DNA of 64,000 nt from Hyphomicrobiaceae bacterium (GCA_022844225.1 JALHMC010000006.1:62001-126000), one strand, 5' to 3'. Positions 1 through 8,917 are shown, numbered from the stretch's first letter. Notes: generated by a model from the letters alone, not told the origin. Translations and numbers: made by a program.

Positions 1-33
1 GTCGAGCGTCTCGGCCTCGTCAAGAAGGACTGA
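1..33 (+). CDS. 3' end of a Bug/TctC-family solute receptor (partial)
   Basis: Only the last ten codons and the stop are inside the window. Read in frame 1 they give VERLGLVKKD, which closely resembles the C-terminus of the next gene (ESIGLARKD, also ending in a stop). This suggests an upstream tandem paralogue of the periplasmic receptor of a tripartite tricarboxylate transporter. The assignment rests on this short tail and on the neighbouring genes, so it is moderate only. Confidence 0.5.
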   Translation, partial: VERLGLVKKD

Positions 34-116
34 CACCGCCAATCCAATCCATGCGTCGACAGAATGCGGAGGTCGCGGAACAAGCGACCCCGCGAGGAAA
101 CCCCGGGAGCAATGCC

Positions 117-1097
117 GTGAAGCGCAGAGACGTCGTCAAAGGGCTGGGGGCCGCGCTTGCGGCGCCTGCGCTCATCTCGAAAGCCGCAGCGCAAGGCGCA
201 GCCGGTTTTCCTTCGAAGCCGATCACGATCATCATGGGATGGCCGCCCGGCTCCGGTCCGGACGTATGGCATCGTTCGCTCGCAGATGCGATGACGCGCA
301 TCCTTGGGCAACCGGTCGTCGTTGAGAACAAGGCAGGCGGCGGCGGAACGATCGGGCCGGCGCACATGGCCGCCAACGCCAAGCCCGACGGCTACACGAT
401 CGCCCACATTCCGATCACCGTGCTGCGCTTTCCCGTAATGCGTAAGGTGTCGTGGGATCCGCTGAAGGATTTCAGCTGGATCGTACACATGTCGGGCTTC
501 CAGTTCATCACTGCCGTCAGGGCCGACAGCCCAATCAAGACCAAGCAGGAGATGATCGCCTTCGCCAAGGACAACCCAGGTAAGCTCACCTATGCCTCGC
601 CGGGCTCTGGGACGTCGCTCCATATCGGCATGGAACTCATCGCCAAGCATGCCGGCGTGCAGTTCACGCATGTGCCGTTCAAGGGCAGCATCGAGTCGGT
701 TGCGGCGCTCGAGGGCGGTCACGTCATGGCCATGGCGGGCGGCTCGGAAGCATACCCGATGGTCGCGGCCGGCAATATCCGAGCGCTGGCCGCCTGGACG
801 GACAAACGGCTCCCGAGCCTGCCGGACACTCCGACGTTGCAAGAAGTCGGCTTGCCGTTCGTCTTCGACAGTCCCTACGGAATGGCTGGCCCCAAGGGCA
901 TGGACCCTGCCATCGTGAAGATCCTTCACGACGCGATCAAGCAGGCCATGGAGGACCCGAAGACCATCGAGGTGCGCAACCGGTTCAACATGCAGGATCG
1001 GTACATGGATACGGCGACATATGCGCGGTTCAATGCGGAGTTGTTCGAGAAGGAGAAATCTTATCTCGAGTCGATCGGGCTCGCGCGGAAGGACTGA
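117..1097 (+). CDS. Bug family tripartite tricarboxylate transporter substrate-binding receptor (TctC-like)
   Basis: Periplasmic receptor that binds a carboxylate or related small acid and delivers it to the TctA/TctB membrane partners encoded downstream. The GTG at 117 is preferred over the ORF-track ATG at 51: it has a GGGAG ribosome-binding site seven bases upstream and opens directly on a twin-arginine-like signal (KRRDVVKG, then an Ala-rich hydrophobic stretch ending SKAAA). The mature part shows the family pattern 'FPSKPITIIMGWPPGSGPD', then 'VVVENKAGGGGTIG' and 'KPDGYTI'. The length of about 326 aa is normal. Ligand specificity cannot be read from the sequence. The gene sits between two partial homologues, so this locus has undergone duplication. 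Confidence 0.9.
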   Translation: MKRRDVVKGLGAALAAPALISKAAAQGAAGFPSKPITIIMGWPPGSGPDVWHRSLADAMTRILGQPVVVENKAGGGGTIGPAHMAANAKPDGYTIAHIPITVLRFPVMRKVSWDPLKDFSWIVHMSGFQFITAVRADSPIKTKQEMIAFAKDNPGKLTYASPGSGTSLHIGMELIAKHAGVQFTHVPFKGSIESVAALEGGHVMAMAGGSEAYPMVAAGNIRALAAWTDKRLPSLPDTPTLQEVGLPFVFDSPYGMAGPKGMDPAIVKILHDAIKQAMEDPKTIEVRNRFNMQDRYMDTATYARFNAELFEKEKSYLESIGLARKD

Positions 1098-1180
1098 TGA
1101 GCGATGCGCACGAACTGAAAGATAATGTCGGTGGAGGCTGTGGCAACAAGCAGCCCCGCCTAGTCGCACGGGAGAACCAC

Positions 1181-1306
1181 ATGCGACGCAGAAAAATCAT
1201 CAAAGGCGTGGCGGCGACGCTCGCGGTGCCAGTGCTCGTGTCAAATGCAGCTGCCGAGCAAGTCGCCGAGCCGAAGGCGCAGGTCGAAGCTCGGCCTCGC
1301 GTGTAA
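1181..1306 (+). pseudogene. Signal-peptide-only remnant of a TctC/Bug receptor (41 codons)
   Basis: A 41-codon frame starts at ATG 1181 behind a GGGAG ribosome-binding site. It encodes MRRRKIIKGVAATLAVPVLV, then an SNAAA cleavage-like site and 16 more residues before a stop. Both the peptide and the DNA run parallel to the first 80 bases of the full TctC gene (KRRDVVKGLGAALAAPALIS), but no receptor body follows. It is most simply a truncated third paralogue left by recombination, directly upstream of tctB. A real tiny exported peptide cannot be excluded, because start, RBS and stop are all intact. The ORF track extends it upstream to 1097, which lacks support. Confidence 0.55.
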
Positions 1307-1339
1307 AAACTAGAAACTGGAGTTGAGGGGAGCAGCGCG

Positions 1340-1822
1340 ATGCAGAACCAGACAAAAGGGCTCGCCAACGCGGAGCTGTGGGGCGGTATCGCATGGTTGG
1401 CACTCGGGCTGTTCGTCACTTGGCAGGGATGGACGCAGGGATTGGGCGTGCTTTCCGAGCCCGGCTCCGGCTTCGCCGTTTTCTGGTGCGGCGTCATCAT
1501 GTCCGGCCTGTCCGCCACCATCGTCGCCACGGCGATTAGACAGGGTGGACCGCCACTGAAATCTCTATGGTCCGAGACGCGATGGCAGAAGGTCCTGCTG
1601 GTGATGGGTCTGCTGTTGCTGTTCGGCTTCTTCTTCGAGCAGATCGGCTTTATCCCGAGTTCGCTCGTACTATTGCTCGTACTGATGCGGTTCATCGACC
1701 CCGTGCCGTGGTGGCAGGCGATCACCGTTTCGTTCGGCGCCGTGCTCGGCGTCTGGTTCCTGCTCGCGAAATTCTTGAAGATCCAGCTTCCCGCCGGCGT
1801 CCTCGCGCCGTTGCTCGGGTGA
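1340..1822 (+). CDS. tctB: TctB family small permease subunit
   Basis: Small membrane subunit of a tripartite tricarboxylate transporter, 160 aa. Four hydrophobic segments are visible: near residues 12-30 (ELWGGIAWLALGLFVTWQGW), 40-65, 78-100 (VLLVMGLLLLFGFFFEQIGF) and 115-140. This fits the four-helix DUF1468/TctB pattern. The start is ATG 1340 with GGGGAG about seven bases upstream. It lies ten bases before tctA, so the two are almost certainly co-translated. Low sequence conservation is normal for this subunit; identity rests on size, topology and position between receptor and large permease. Confidence 0.88.
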   Translation: MQNQTKGLANAELWGGIAWLALGLFVTWQGWTQGLGVLSEPGSGFAVFWCGVIMSGLSATIVATAIRQGGPPLKSLWSETRWQKVLLVMGLLLLFGFFFEQIGFIPSSLVLLLVLMRFIDPVPWWQAITVSFGAVLGVWFLLAKFLKIQLPAGVLAPLLG

Positions 1823-1832
1823 GGTAAGTCAA

Positions 1833-3338
1833 ATGGACGTTGTTGCCAGCCTCGCCCACGGCTTTTCCGTCGCCCTTCAACCTTACAACCTGCTCGCTTG
1901 TTTCGCCGGCGTCTTCGTCGGCACCCTGATTGGCGTGCTACCGGGCATCGGTCCCGTCACAGCGATGGCGTTGCTCTTGCCCGTCACGCTGTCGGCACCG
2001 CCCGAGGCTGGCATCATCATGATGGCCGGCATCTACTACGGCTCGATGTATGGGGGTTCCACCACCTCGATCCTGGTCAACATCCCTGGCGAAGCGGCCT
2101 CCGTCGTTACCTGTCTCGACGGCCACGAGATGGCCAAGCAGGGACGTGCTGGCCCCGCTCTCGGCATTGCGGCGCTGGGCTCCTTCTTCGCGGGCACCGT
2201 GGCGATCGTCGCGCTGATGCTGGTCGCTCCGACTTTGGCGCGCTGGGCCTTGAAATTCGGGCCAGCGGAGTATTTTAGCCTGATGGTGCTGGGGCTCACC
2301 CTGCTGAGCTTCCTGACCCACGGGTCGATGGCCAAGGCATTGCTGATGGCATCCGTCGGTATCGTGCTCGGGCTGATCGGCACGGATGCGATCACGGCCG
2401 AGGAGCGCCTCACATTCGGCCGGCTCGAACTGCTCGACGGTGTCGGGATCGTGCCGGTGGTAATGGGCCTTTTTGGTGTTGCCGAGATTCTCTCGAACCT
2501 GGAGCGCAAGATCTCCCGAGAAGTCATCAAGGCCCGGATTGGTAGTCTCTGGCCAACGCGTGAGGATTGGCAGCGCAGTGTCGGCCCAATGACGCGAGGC
2601 ACCTTGCTCGGCTTCTTCGTCGGCACATTGCCGGGTGGCGGCGCGGTGATCTCCTCGTTCGCATCGTACGCTCTCGAAAAGCGCATTTCAAAGACGCCGG
2701 AGCGGTTCGGCAAGGGCGCCATCGAGGGAGTCGCGGGTCCTGAGGCAGCCAATAACGCGGCGGCCGGCGGCGCCTTCATTCCTCTGCTCACGCTCGGCAT
2801 CCCCCCGAACGTCATCCTGGCGTTGCTGCTCGGCGCCTTCATCATTCACGGCCTGCAACCCGGCCCGCTTCTGATGGTCCAGAAGCCCGATGTGTTCTGG
2901 GGAATTGTTGCTTCGATGTACATCGGCAACGTCATGCTGCTCGTACTGAACATGCCTCTGATCGGCATGTGGGTGCAGGTGCTCAAGGTGCCGTACCCGC
3001 TCCTCTTCCCACTCATCCTGATGTTCTGCATCGTCGGCGTGTTTTCCTCGAACGCCGCTGTCTTCGATGTCTTCGTGATGGTGGTGTTCGGGGCTATCGG
3101 CTACCTGATGCGGAAATTCGGCTATGAGCCGGCCCCGTTGGTCCTGGCCTTCGTCCTTGGACCGCTCCTCGAGAACAACCTCCGAAAAGCGCTGATCCTG
3201 TCGCGCGGCGATTTCTGGACGTTCGTCGAGCGGCCCATCTCGGGTACCTGCCTTGCGCTCGCGGTGCTGATGCTGCTCATACCGCTGCTGCCGTCGCTCG
3301 CAAGAAAGCGCGAAGCAATTGCGCTGGATAAGGACTGA
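1833..3338 (+). CDS. tctA: TctA family large permease subunit
   Basis: Main membrane channel of the tripartite tricarboxylate transporter, 501 aa with about a dozen hydrophobic segments. The family signature is clear in the first helix pair ([19 protein letters not shown], about residues 33-52). A second glycine-rich motif, [17 protein letters not shown], lies near residues 255-272, reflecting the internal repeat of the family, and [18 protein letters not shown] follows. The order receptor-tctB-tctA is the classical operon. No stop, frameshift or odd codon use was seen. Confidence 0.95.
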   Translation: MDVVASLAHGFSVALQPYNLLACFAGVFVGTLIGVLPGIGPVTAMALLLPVTLSAPPEAGIIMMAGIYYGSMYGGSTTSILVNIPGEAASVVTCLDGHEMAKQGRAGPALGIAALGSFFAGTVAIVALMLVAPTLARWALKFGPAEYFSLMVLGLTLLSFLTHGSMAKALLMASVGIVLGLIGTDAITAEERLTFGRLELLDGVGIVPVVMGLFGVAEILSNLERKISREVIKARIGSLWPTREDWQRSVGPMTRGTLLGFFVGTLPGGGAVISSFASYALEKRISKTPERFGKGAIEGVAGPEAANNAAAGGAFIPLLTLGIPPNVILALLLGAFIIHGLQPGPLLMVQKPDVFWGIVASMYIGNVMLLVLNMPLIGMWVQVLKVPYPLLFPLILMFCIVGVFSSNAAVFDVFVMVVFGAIGYLMRKFGYEPAPLVLAFVLGPLLENNLRKALILSRGDFWTFVERPISGTCLALAVLMLLIPLLPSLARKREAIALDKD

Positions 3339-3361
3339 TCCGGCGCCCCGTTTGATGGTTT

Positions 3362-3391
3362 GTGCGCCCGGCCATTGCACGGCGGGCGCAC
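3362..3391 (+). terminator. Strong hairpin after tctA
   Basis: GTGCGCCCG at 3362-3370 pairs perfectly with CGGGCGCAC at 3383-3391 across a 12-base loop, 24 bases after the tctA stop. No T-run follows, so it may be a Rho-dependent or processing hairpin rather than a canonical intrinsic terminator. It separates the transporter operon from the acyl-CoA dehydrogenase operon. Confidence 0.45.
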
Positions 3392-3449
3392 CTGCCGTTG
3401 AATGGACCCAGGACGCGATAAGATCCGAAGGTTCGACCAGGAGATCCCC

Positions 3450-4661
3450 ATGGACCTGCGCTTCAGCCCCGAGGAAGTGGCCTTTCGAGAAGAGGTCAGG
3501 ACCTTCTTCCAGACGCAAGTGCCGCTCTCGATCCGCCGAAAGGTTATCGAGGGTCGCGAGCTGACCAAGGACGACATCGTCACGTCGCACAAGACGCTGC
3601 ACAAGCGCGGCTGGGCAACGCCGGGCTGGGCGAAGGAGTGGGGTGGCACAGGATGGTCGCCGATCGAGTTCTACATCTTCGGCGAGGAGATGCAGATGAA
3701 TGGCGTACCGTCACCCGTCGGCTTCAATGTCACCATGCACGGCCCCGTGCTGATCCAGTTCGGCACCGAAAAGCAGAAGAAGCACCACCTGCCGCGCATC
3801 GCCGCCTGCGATGACTTCTGGTGCCAGGGCTTCTCCGAGCCGGGCTCGGGTTCGGATCTCGCCTCGCTGAAGACGACCGCGGTGAAGCAAGGCGACCACT
3901 ACATCGTCAACGGCCAGAAGATCTGGACGACTCTGGCGCAATACGCCGATTGGATTTTCTGCCTGGTGCGCACCGACCCGGGCGCGGCCAAGAAGCAGCT
4001 CGGCATCTCATACCTGATGATCGACATGAAGACGCCGGGCATCACCACGCGCCCGATCATCACGATGGACGGTGGGCGTGAGGTGAATGAGGTGTTCTTC
4101 GACAACGTCAAGGTCCCTGTCGAGAACCTCGTCGGCGAAGAGGGCCGCGGCTGGGATTGCGCCAAGTACCTGCTCGGCAACGAGCGCACCGGCATCGCCC
4201 GCGTCGGCACATCGAAAATGCGCGTCGCCCGCATCAAGGAGCTGGCCCGCATCGTTCCTTCCGGTAATGGCTCGCTGATGGACGACCCGCAGTTTGCCGA
4301 GAAAGTCGCCATGGTCGAGGTTGAGCTGAAGGCGCTCGAGATGACGCAACTTCGCATCATCTCCGAGGACCGGAAGTCGGGTCGCCGCGGCAAGCCGAAC
4401 CCGGCCTCGTCGATCCTGAAGATCAAGGGCTCCGAATTGCAGCAGGCGACGACCGAACTCCTGATGGAAATCGCCGGCCCGCTGGCGCTGCCCTACGTCA
4501 ACCAGGATCCCGACGACATCGGCCATAACGAGGGTCCGGTCGGCGTAGATTGGGCACTGCCGACGGCGCCCGCGTATTTCAACAACCGCAAGGTCTCGAT
4601 CTACGGCGGCACCAACGAGATCCAGCACAACATCATCGCCAAGGCGGTGCTGGGGTTTTGA
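3450..4661 (+). CDS. Acyl-CoA dehydrogenase, large (catalytic-Glu) subunit type
   Basis: Flavin-dependent alpha,beta-desaturation of an acyl-CoA. The start at ATG 3450 (CCAGGAGATCCCC upstream) gives 403 aa beginning MDLRFSPEEVAFREEV; the ORF-track start at 3402 adds 16 unsupported residues. Recognisable parts are the N-terminal helical domain, the central FAD/substrate motif WCQGFSEPGSGSDLASLKT and NGQKIWTT, and the C-terminal helices. A candidate catalytic Glu is in LLGNERTGIARV (IVD/LCAD-like position), and the C-terminus has YGGTNEIQHNIIA. The Q-x-H-G-G-x-G flavin loop is missing. The small-subunit-type gene at 5985 has that loop, so the two may form a heteromer. It heads an operon with DUF1330, SDR and that second gene. 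Confidence 0.9.
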   Translation: MDLRFSPEEVAFREEVRTFFQTQVPLSIRRKVIEGRELTKDDIVTSHKTLHKRGWATPGWAKEWGGTGWSPIEFYIFGEEMQMNGVPSPVGFNVTMHGPVLIQFGTEKQKKHHLPRIAACDDFWCQGFSEPGSGSDLASLKTTAVKQGDHYIVNGQKIWTTLAQYADWIFCLVRTDPGAAKKQLGISYLMIDMKTPGITTRPIITMDGGREVNEVFFDNVKVPVENLVGEEGRGWDCAKYLLGNERTGIARVGTSKMRVARIKELARIVPSGNGSLMDDPQFAEKVAMVEVELKALEMTQLRIISEDRKSGRRGKPNPASSILKIKGSELQQATTELLMEIAGPLALPYVNQDPDDIGHNEGPVGVDWALPTAPAYFNNRKVSIYGGTNEIQHNIIAKAVLGF

Positions 4662-4719
4662 GTGAGGTGTACCCGTCGACGCCGAAACCGCATTGAAAAG
4701 AAGTCGGGAGACGACAGCA

Positions 4720-5028
4720 ATGGCGAACAAGGCATACTGGATATTCCAGATGAACGTCTCGGACCCTGAAGGCTACAAGGCCTACCAGGAGGCGGCAGGG
4801 CCTCTCGTTGCCAAGTACGGCGGGCATTTCATCGTGCGTGGAGGGCGTAGTGCCGTGGTCGAGGGCAGTGTCCCCGGCCGCACCGTCATCTTGGAGTTCA
4901 AGGATTACGAGACGGCGCTCGCCTGCTGGAACTGTCCGGAATATGCCCACGCGAAATCGCTTCGCACGCCATATGCCGCCGGATGCGTGGTTATCGTCGA
5001 AGGCTACGATGGCTCTCAGCACCACTAG
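4720..5028 (+). CDS. DUF1330 family protein
   Basis: A 102-aa ferredoxin-fold dimeric alpha/beta barrel protein of the DUF1330 family, of unknown biochemical role. The pattern is typical: KAYWIFQMNVSDPEGYKAY, then YGGHFIVRGG, then GRTVILEFKDYETALACWN and a C-terminal beta strand. ATG 4720 has GGGAG nine bases upstream; the ORF-track TTG at 4693 is less likely. It sits between an acyl-CoA dehydrogenase and an SDR in one transcription unit, so a helper role in CoA-thioester metabolism is possible but only inferred. Confidence 0.85.
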   Translation: MANKAYWIFQMNVSDPEGYKAYQEAAGPLVAKYGGHFIVRGGRSAVVEGSVPGRTVILEFKDYETALACWNCPEYAHAKSLRTPYAAGCVVIVEGYDGSQHH

Positions 5029-5179
5029 ACCAGCGCCGACCCGGGCGGCGTTCTCGACCGAGAGCATGATCCGCGGATTCAATCAGTTGGGCGCTGACCT
5101 CCCTACCGGGGCTCGCGCCGCGATCGGGGCGCTTCGCCAATGAGGCCGGCGCTTGGGATGAAAGGAGCCGAAACGCTCG

Positions 5180-5914
5180 ATGTCTAGGCCGCTCGCAGGC
5201 AAGGTTGCCCTGGTCACCGGTGCTGGTCGCGGCATCGGCCGCGCCATCGCCATCGGTTTTGCGGAGGCGGGCGCTGCGGTTTGCTGCTCGGCTCGCACGG
5301 CAAGTGAGATCGAGGCAACGGCCGCGACGATCAGGGCGCAATCAGGCGCAGCGATGGCACATGCCGCCGACGTGACTGACAGGCTCGCTGTCGAGGCCCT
5401 CATCCGGGCGACGGTCTCGAAATTGGGCCGGCTCGACATCGTCGTCATCAACGCGGGCATCAGTACCGGCCGGGGAGCCGTTGCCGACAGTGACCCGGAC
5501 GGCTGGCGCGCCACGATCGACGTCAATCTCATCGGTGCCTACTATTGTGCCAGGGCAGCCGTCCCCGCGCTCCGGCACGGCGGCGGCGGCAAGATTATCA
5601 TGATCGGGTCCGGGATCGGGCATCGTGGGACGGCCGGGAACTCGGCCTATGCATGCTCCAAGGCCGGATTGTGGATGTTGACGCGGGTTCTGGCGCAAGA
5701 ACTCGCCCCTGACCGGATCAGCGTCAACGAGCTGATTCCCGGCCCTGTCGACACCGGTCTCCTCCCGTCTGATCCGGCGGGACGCGCATTCATGGGCGAG
5801 AGTGAATGGCTGAAACAGCCGGAAGATGTCGTGCCAATGGCGCTGTTCCTAGCGACGCAGCCTGCCGTTGGCCCCAGTGCGCAGAGTTTCAGCCTCATGC
5901 GACGGGACAAATGA
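5180..5914 (+). CDS. Short-chain dehydrogenase/reductase (SDR)
   Basis: NAD(P)-dependent oxidoreductase of 244 aa. The Rossmann motif TGAGRGIG is at residues 13-20, NAG at 91-93, catalytic Ser about 144 (MIGSGIG), Tyr157 and Lys161 (YACSK). The C-terminal tail GPSAQSFSLMRR resembles 3-oxoacyl-ACP/hydroxyacyl-CoA reductase-like SDRs. Its place between two acyl-CoA dehydrogenase genes suggests oxidation of a 3-hydroxyacyl-CoA or cyclic alcohol intermediate, which is inference. About 150 bp of non-coding sequence precedes it. Confidence 0.9.
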   Translation: MSRPLAGKVALVTGAGRGIGRAIAIGFAEAGAAVCCSARTASEIEATAATIRAQSGAAMAHAADVTDRLAVEALIRATVSKLGRLDIVVINAGISTGRGAVADSDPDGWRATIDVNLIGAYYCARAAVPALRHGGGGKIIMIGSGIGHRGTAGNSAYACSKAGLWMLTRVLAQELAPDRISVNELIPGPVDTGLLPSDPAGRAFMGESEWLKQPEDVVPMALFLATQPAVGPSAQSFSLMRRDK

Positions 5915-5984
5915 CAAGTCCGCAGCGCGCGCCCCGCCCTCGATCACCCATCCCGCGATAGTACAAGAGCAACAGGAGCATTCA

Positions 5985-7157
5985 GTGGACCTCGAACTCA
6001 CCGACGACCAGCGCCTCCTGAAAGACAGCGTCAATGGCCTGCTCACGCGCCGCTATCCGGATGTCGTTAAGACCCGTGCCGAGATGGCGAAGGAGCCGGG
6101 CGGATATAACGCCACCGGTTGGAAGGAATGGGCGGAGCAGGGACTCACTGCGATTCCCTTCGCCGAAGACGACGGCGGCCTCGGCCAGGGGCCCGTCGAG
6201 ATGGCACTCGTTGGCGAGGCGATCGGCCGGACACTGGCGCTGGAGCCGTTCCTCGCGACGGTCGTACTGGGTGGTGGTGCGATCCGCCATGCCGCAACGG
6301 CCGATCAGCGAGCCCGCCTCGTACCCGGGATCGTATCTGGCGATCTGACCCTCGCGCTCGCCCATCAGGAGAAGCAGTCGCGCTTCGACCTTTTCGACGT
6401 CGCGACGACGGCCAAGCCGGACGCCAGCGGTGGCTACGTTCTCGAAGGCGAGAAGATGGTCGTGCTGAACGGCGACAGCGCCTCGAAGCTGATCGTCTCG
6501 GCCCGTACGGCGGGGGACCGGCGCGCGAAGGATGGCATCGGGCTTTTCCTCGTCGATCCCAAAGCGACGGGCGTTTCTATTCGCGGCTACGCAACCCAGG
6601 ACGGACGCCGCGCCGCCGATATTTCCCTGTCGAGCGTCAAGGTCGCGAAGGACGACGTTTTGGGTGACCCTGCCAAAGCCCTGGCCGCACTCGAACGCAC
6701 GGCCGATGAGGCCATCGCCTTCCTCGCTGCCGAGGCGGTCGGCGCCATGGAGGTGCTGCACGAGGCGACGCTGGAGTATGCCAAGACGCGCAAGCAGTTC
6801 GGCGTCGCGATCGGCTCGTTCCAGGTGATCCAGCACCGTCTCGTCGACATGTTCACGGCCCTCGAGCAGGCGCGCTCGATCGCGATCTACGGGTCCATGA
6901 TGGCTGGCGAGGACAATGCCACCGAGCGCCGCCGAGCCATGCACGCGGTCAAGGTGCAGATCGGCAGATCGGGAAGGCTCGTCGGCCAGGACGCCATTCA
7001 GTTACATGGCGGCATCGGCATGACCAGCGAGTACAAGGCCGGCCACTATTTCAAGCGGCTGACCATCATCGAGCTCAGTTTCGGCAACACCGATCATCAC
7101 TTGCGCGAGCTGGCCCGCATGGGCGGTCTGATCGAAGCCTCGAAGCCGGCGGCGTAG
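5985..7157 (+). CDS. Acyl-CoA dehydrogenase, small (FAD-loop) subunit type
   Basis: Second acyl-CoA dehydrogenase of the operon, 390 aa from GTG 5985 (AGGAG six bases upstream). It starts MDLELTDDQRLLKDSVNGLL; the ORF-track start at 5868 overlaps the SDR and is not supported. Motifs seen are GEKMVVLNGDSASKLIVSAR in the beta domain, the typical TRKQFGVAIGSFQVIQHRLV, and the flavin loop QLHGGIGMTSEYKAG near residue 350. The C-terminal catalytic 'YEGT/GGTxEI' motif is absent (LSFGNTDHHL). It is complementary to the gene at 3450, as seen in alpha2beta2 steroid-type acyl-CoA dehydrogenases. Pairing is an inference. Confidence 0.88.
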   Translation: MDLELTDDQRLLKDSVNGLLTRRYPDVVKTRAEMAKEPGGYNATGWKEWAEQGLTAIPFAEDDGGLGQGPVEMALVGEAIGRTLALEPFLATVVLGGGAIRHAATADQRARLVPGIVSGDLTLALAHQEKQSRFDLFDVATTAKPDASGGYVLEGEKMVVLNGDSASKLIVSARTAGDRRAKDGIGLFLVDPKATGVSIRGYATQDGRRAADISLSSVKVAKDDVLGDPAKALAALERTADEAIAFLAAEAVGAMEVLHEATLEYAKTRKQFGVAIGSFQVIQHRLVDMFTALEQARSIAIYGSMMAGEDNATERRRAMHAVKVQIGRSGRLVGQDAIQLHGGIGMTSEYKAGHYFKRLTIIELSFGNTDHHLRELARMGGLIEASKPAA

Positions 7158-7289
7158 CGGTTACCTTACAGAACGGCTGCGCGCGCCCGTGGCTGACCTC
7201 CGGATCGGCGTTCACGACGGGGCCGCGATCGGATGGCGTCTGATCGCGATAAATGCGATAAGCACGCGACATAAACTAGGGAGAGAAAC

Positions 7290-8870
7290 ATGAGCGCGCC
7301 TATGCTGCGTCTCGGTTTGTCGCTGGCGCTGGCGGCGAGCATCGCTGCGCCGGCATCGGCACAGACGCCAAAGTCGGGTGGTACGCTGACCTATGCCGTG
7401 ACAGCCGAAGCGCCGACCTTCGACTGCCATGCCACGACCACCTACGCGGCCATTCATATTCTGGCGCCGCACTATTCGTTGCTCGTCAAGATCGACCAGC
7501 AAGATTACCCAAAGGTCAAGCCGGACCTCGCCGAGAGCTGGACCGTCTCGCCGGACGGGCTCGTCTATACGTTCAAACTGCGCCAGGGCGTCGTATTCCA
7601 CGATGGCGCGCCGCTGACGTCTGCTGATGTCAAAGCGAGTCTGGACCGCATCAGGAAGCCGCCGGAGGGAGTGGTCTCGGTTCGCAAGGCGGCGTTCGAG
7701 GATATCGCCGACATCACTGCGCCGGACCCGCATACGGTCGTGATGACGCTGAAAGCGCCAGACCCGCAAATTCTTGATCTGATCGCGTTGCCCTTCAACT
7801 GCATCTACAGCGCCGAAAAGCTCGCGGCCGATCCGCAGTTTCCGGCGAAGAACATTCTCGGCACAGGACCGTTCGTCGCCTCGGAGCATGTGGCCGGTTC
7901 ACATTTCACAGGCAAGCGCTTCGACAAGTATTTCGAGACGGGCAAGCCCTACCTCGACGGCTTCAAGGCGCTGATGATGAAGGCGGCGGCGCTCGGCCCC
8001 GGTTTCCAGGGCGGCCAGATCCAGGCCGAGTTCCGCTCGATCACACCAGCAGAGCGCGAGCGGCTGTCGACCGCTATGGGCAGCAAACTGGTGACCTCGG
8101 AGAGCCCGTGGCTCTGCAAGGTCGAGATGATGTTCAATACGGAAAGGAAGCCATTCGACGACGTTCGCGTACGCCACGCGATCAGTATGGCACTCGACCG
8201 CTGGAGCGGCTCGGATGCGCTGTCGAAGATTTCGATCATGAAAGCAGTGGGTGGACCGCTGCGTCCCGGCAACGTTTATGCGCTGCCGCCAGAGGAGCTT
8301 GCCAAGCTGCCAGGCTTCCGCCGGGATGCCGAAGCGGAGCGAACGGCCGCGCGCAAGCTGCTCGATGAAGCTGGCGTCAAGGATCTCAAGTTCAAGCTGA
8401 CGAACCGCAACGTCAGCCAGCCGTTCACGCCGGCCGGCGTCTACGTGGTCGACCAGATGCGTCGCATCGGAATCACGGCCGAGCACGTCCAGATGGACGT
8501 GAGCACCCAGAAGAAGTCTATAGCGGCCGGCGATTATGACGTCGCACTCGACGGCTTCTGTGGCGACAACGAGGACCCGCGTCCCGTGCTCCTCGCCTAT
8601 CTCTCGAAAAGCCGCAGTCCGCGCAATATGACCCGTAACGAGGCACCTGAGGTCGACGCCCTGTTCGACAAGTACAAGGCTGCCAAGACAGCCGACGAGC
8701 AGAAGGCGATCGCCTTCGACGTACAGAGGGCCATTATCAATGGCTCCTATAGCGTGCCGGTGCTCTGGTACAACCGCATCGTCGCCCATACCTCAGAGGT
8801 AAAGGGCTGGAAAATCACCCCGAGCCATTTTGTTGGACAGAACCTCGCCGACGTCTGGCTCGACAAGTAG
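7290..8870 (+). CDS. ABC transporter substrate-binding protein, family 5 (peptide/nickel type)
   Basis: Periplasmic receptor of 526 aa with a Sec signal peptide (MSAPMLRLGLSLALAASI, cleavage near ASAQT). It shows the family 5 signature region DLAESWTVSPDGLVYTFKLR, then VVFHDGAPLTSADVK, and FNTERKPFDDVRVRHAISMA. An AGGGAGAGAAAC ribosome-binding site precedes ATG 7290. No permease or ATPase gene follows; the next gene is a dehydratase. The receptor is therefore an orphan here and must borrow a membrane complex or serve another role. The ligand is not predictable. Confidence 0.93.
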   Translation: MSAPMLRLGLSLALAASIAAPASAQTPKSGGTLTYAVTAEAPTFDCHATTTYAAIHILAPHYSLLVKIDQQDYPKVKPDLAESWTVSPDGLVYTFKLRQGVVFHDGAPLTSADVKASLDRIRKPPEGVVSVRKAAFEDIADITAPDPHTVVMTLKAPDPQILDLIALPFNCIYSAEKLAADPQFPAKNILGTGPFVASEHVAGSHFTGKRFDKYFETGKPYLDGFKALMMKAAALGPGFQGGQIQAEFRSITPAERERLSTAMGSKLVTSESPWLCKVEMMFNTERKPFDDVRVRHAISMALDRWSGSDALSKISIMKAVGGPLRPGNVYALPPEELAKLPGFRRDAEAERTAARKLLDEAGVKDLKFKLTNRNVSQPFTPAGVYVVDQMRRIGITAEHVQMDVSTQKKSIAAGDYDVALDGFCGDNEDPRPVLLAYLSKSRSPRNMTRNEAPEVDALFDKYKAAKTADEQKAIAFDVQRAIINGSYSVPVLWYNRIVAHTSEVKGWKITPSHFVGQNLADVWLDK

Positions 8871-8884
8871 ATCCGGCAGAGTGA

Positions 8885-8917
8885 CGCGTGGCGCAACGGC
8901 AGTGGGTGCGCCACGCG
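8885..8917 (+). other. 11-bp perfect hairpin just upstream of the dehydratase RBS
   Basis: CGCGTGGCGCA at 8885-8895 is the exact reverse complement of TGCGCCACGCG at 8907-8917, with an 11-base loop. It starts 15 bases after the receptor stop and ends three bases before GAGAGG, the ribosome-binding site of the gene at 8931. There is no T-run. It could protect the receptor mRNA 3' end or tune translation of the downstream gene. Confidence 0.5.
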
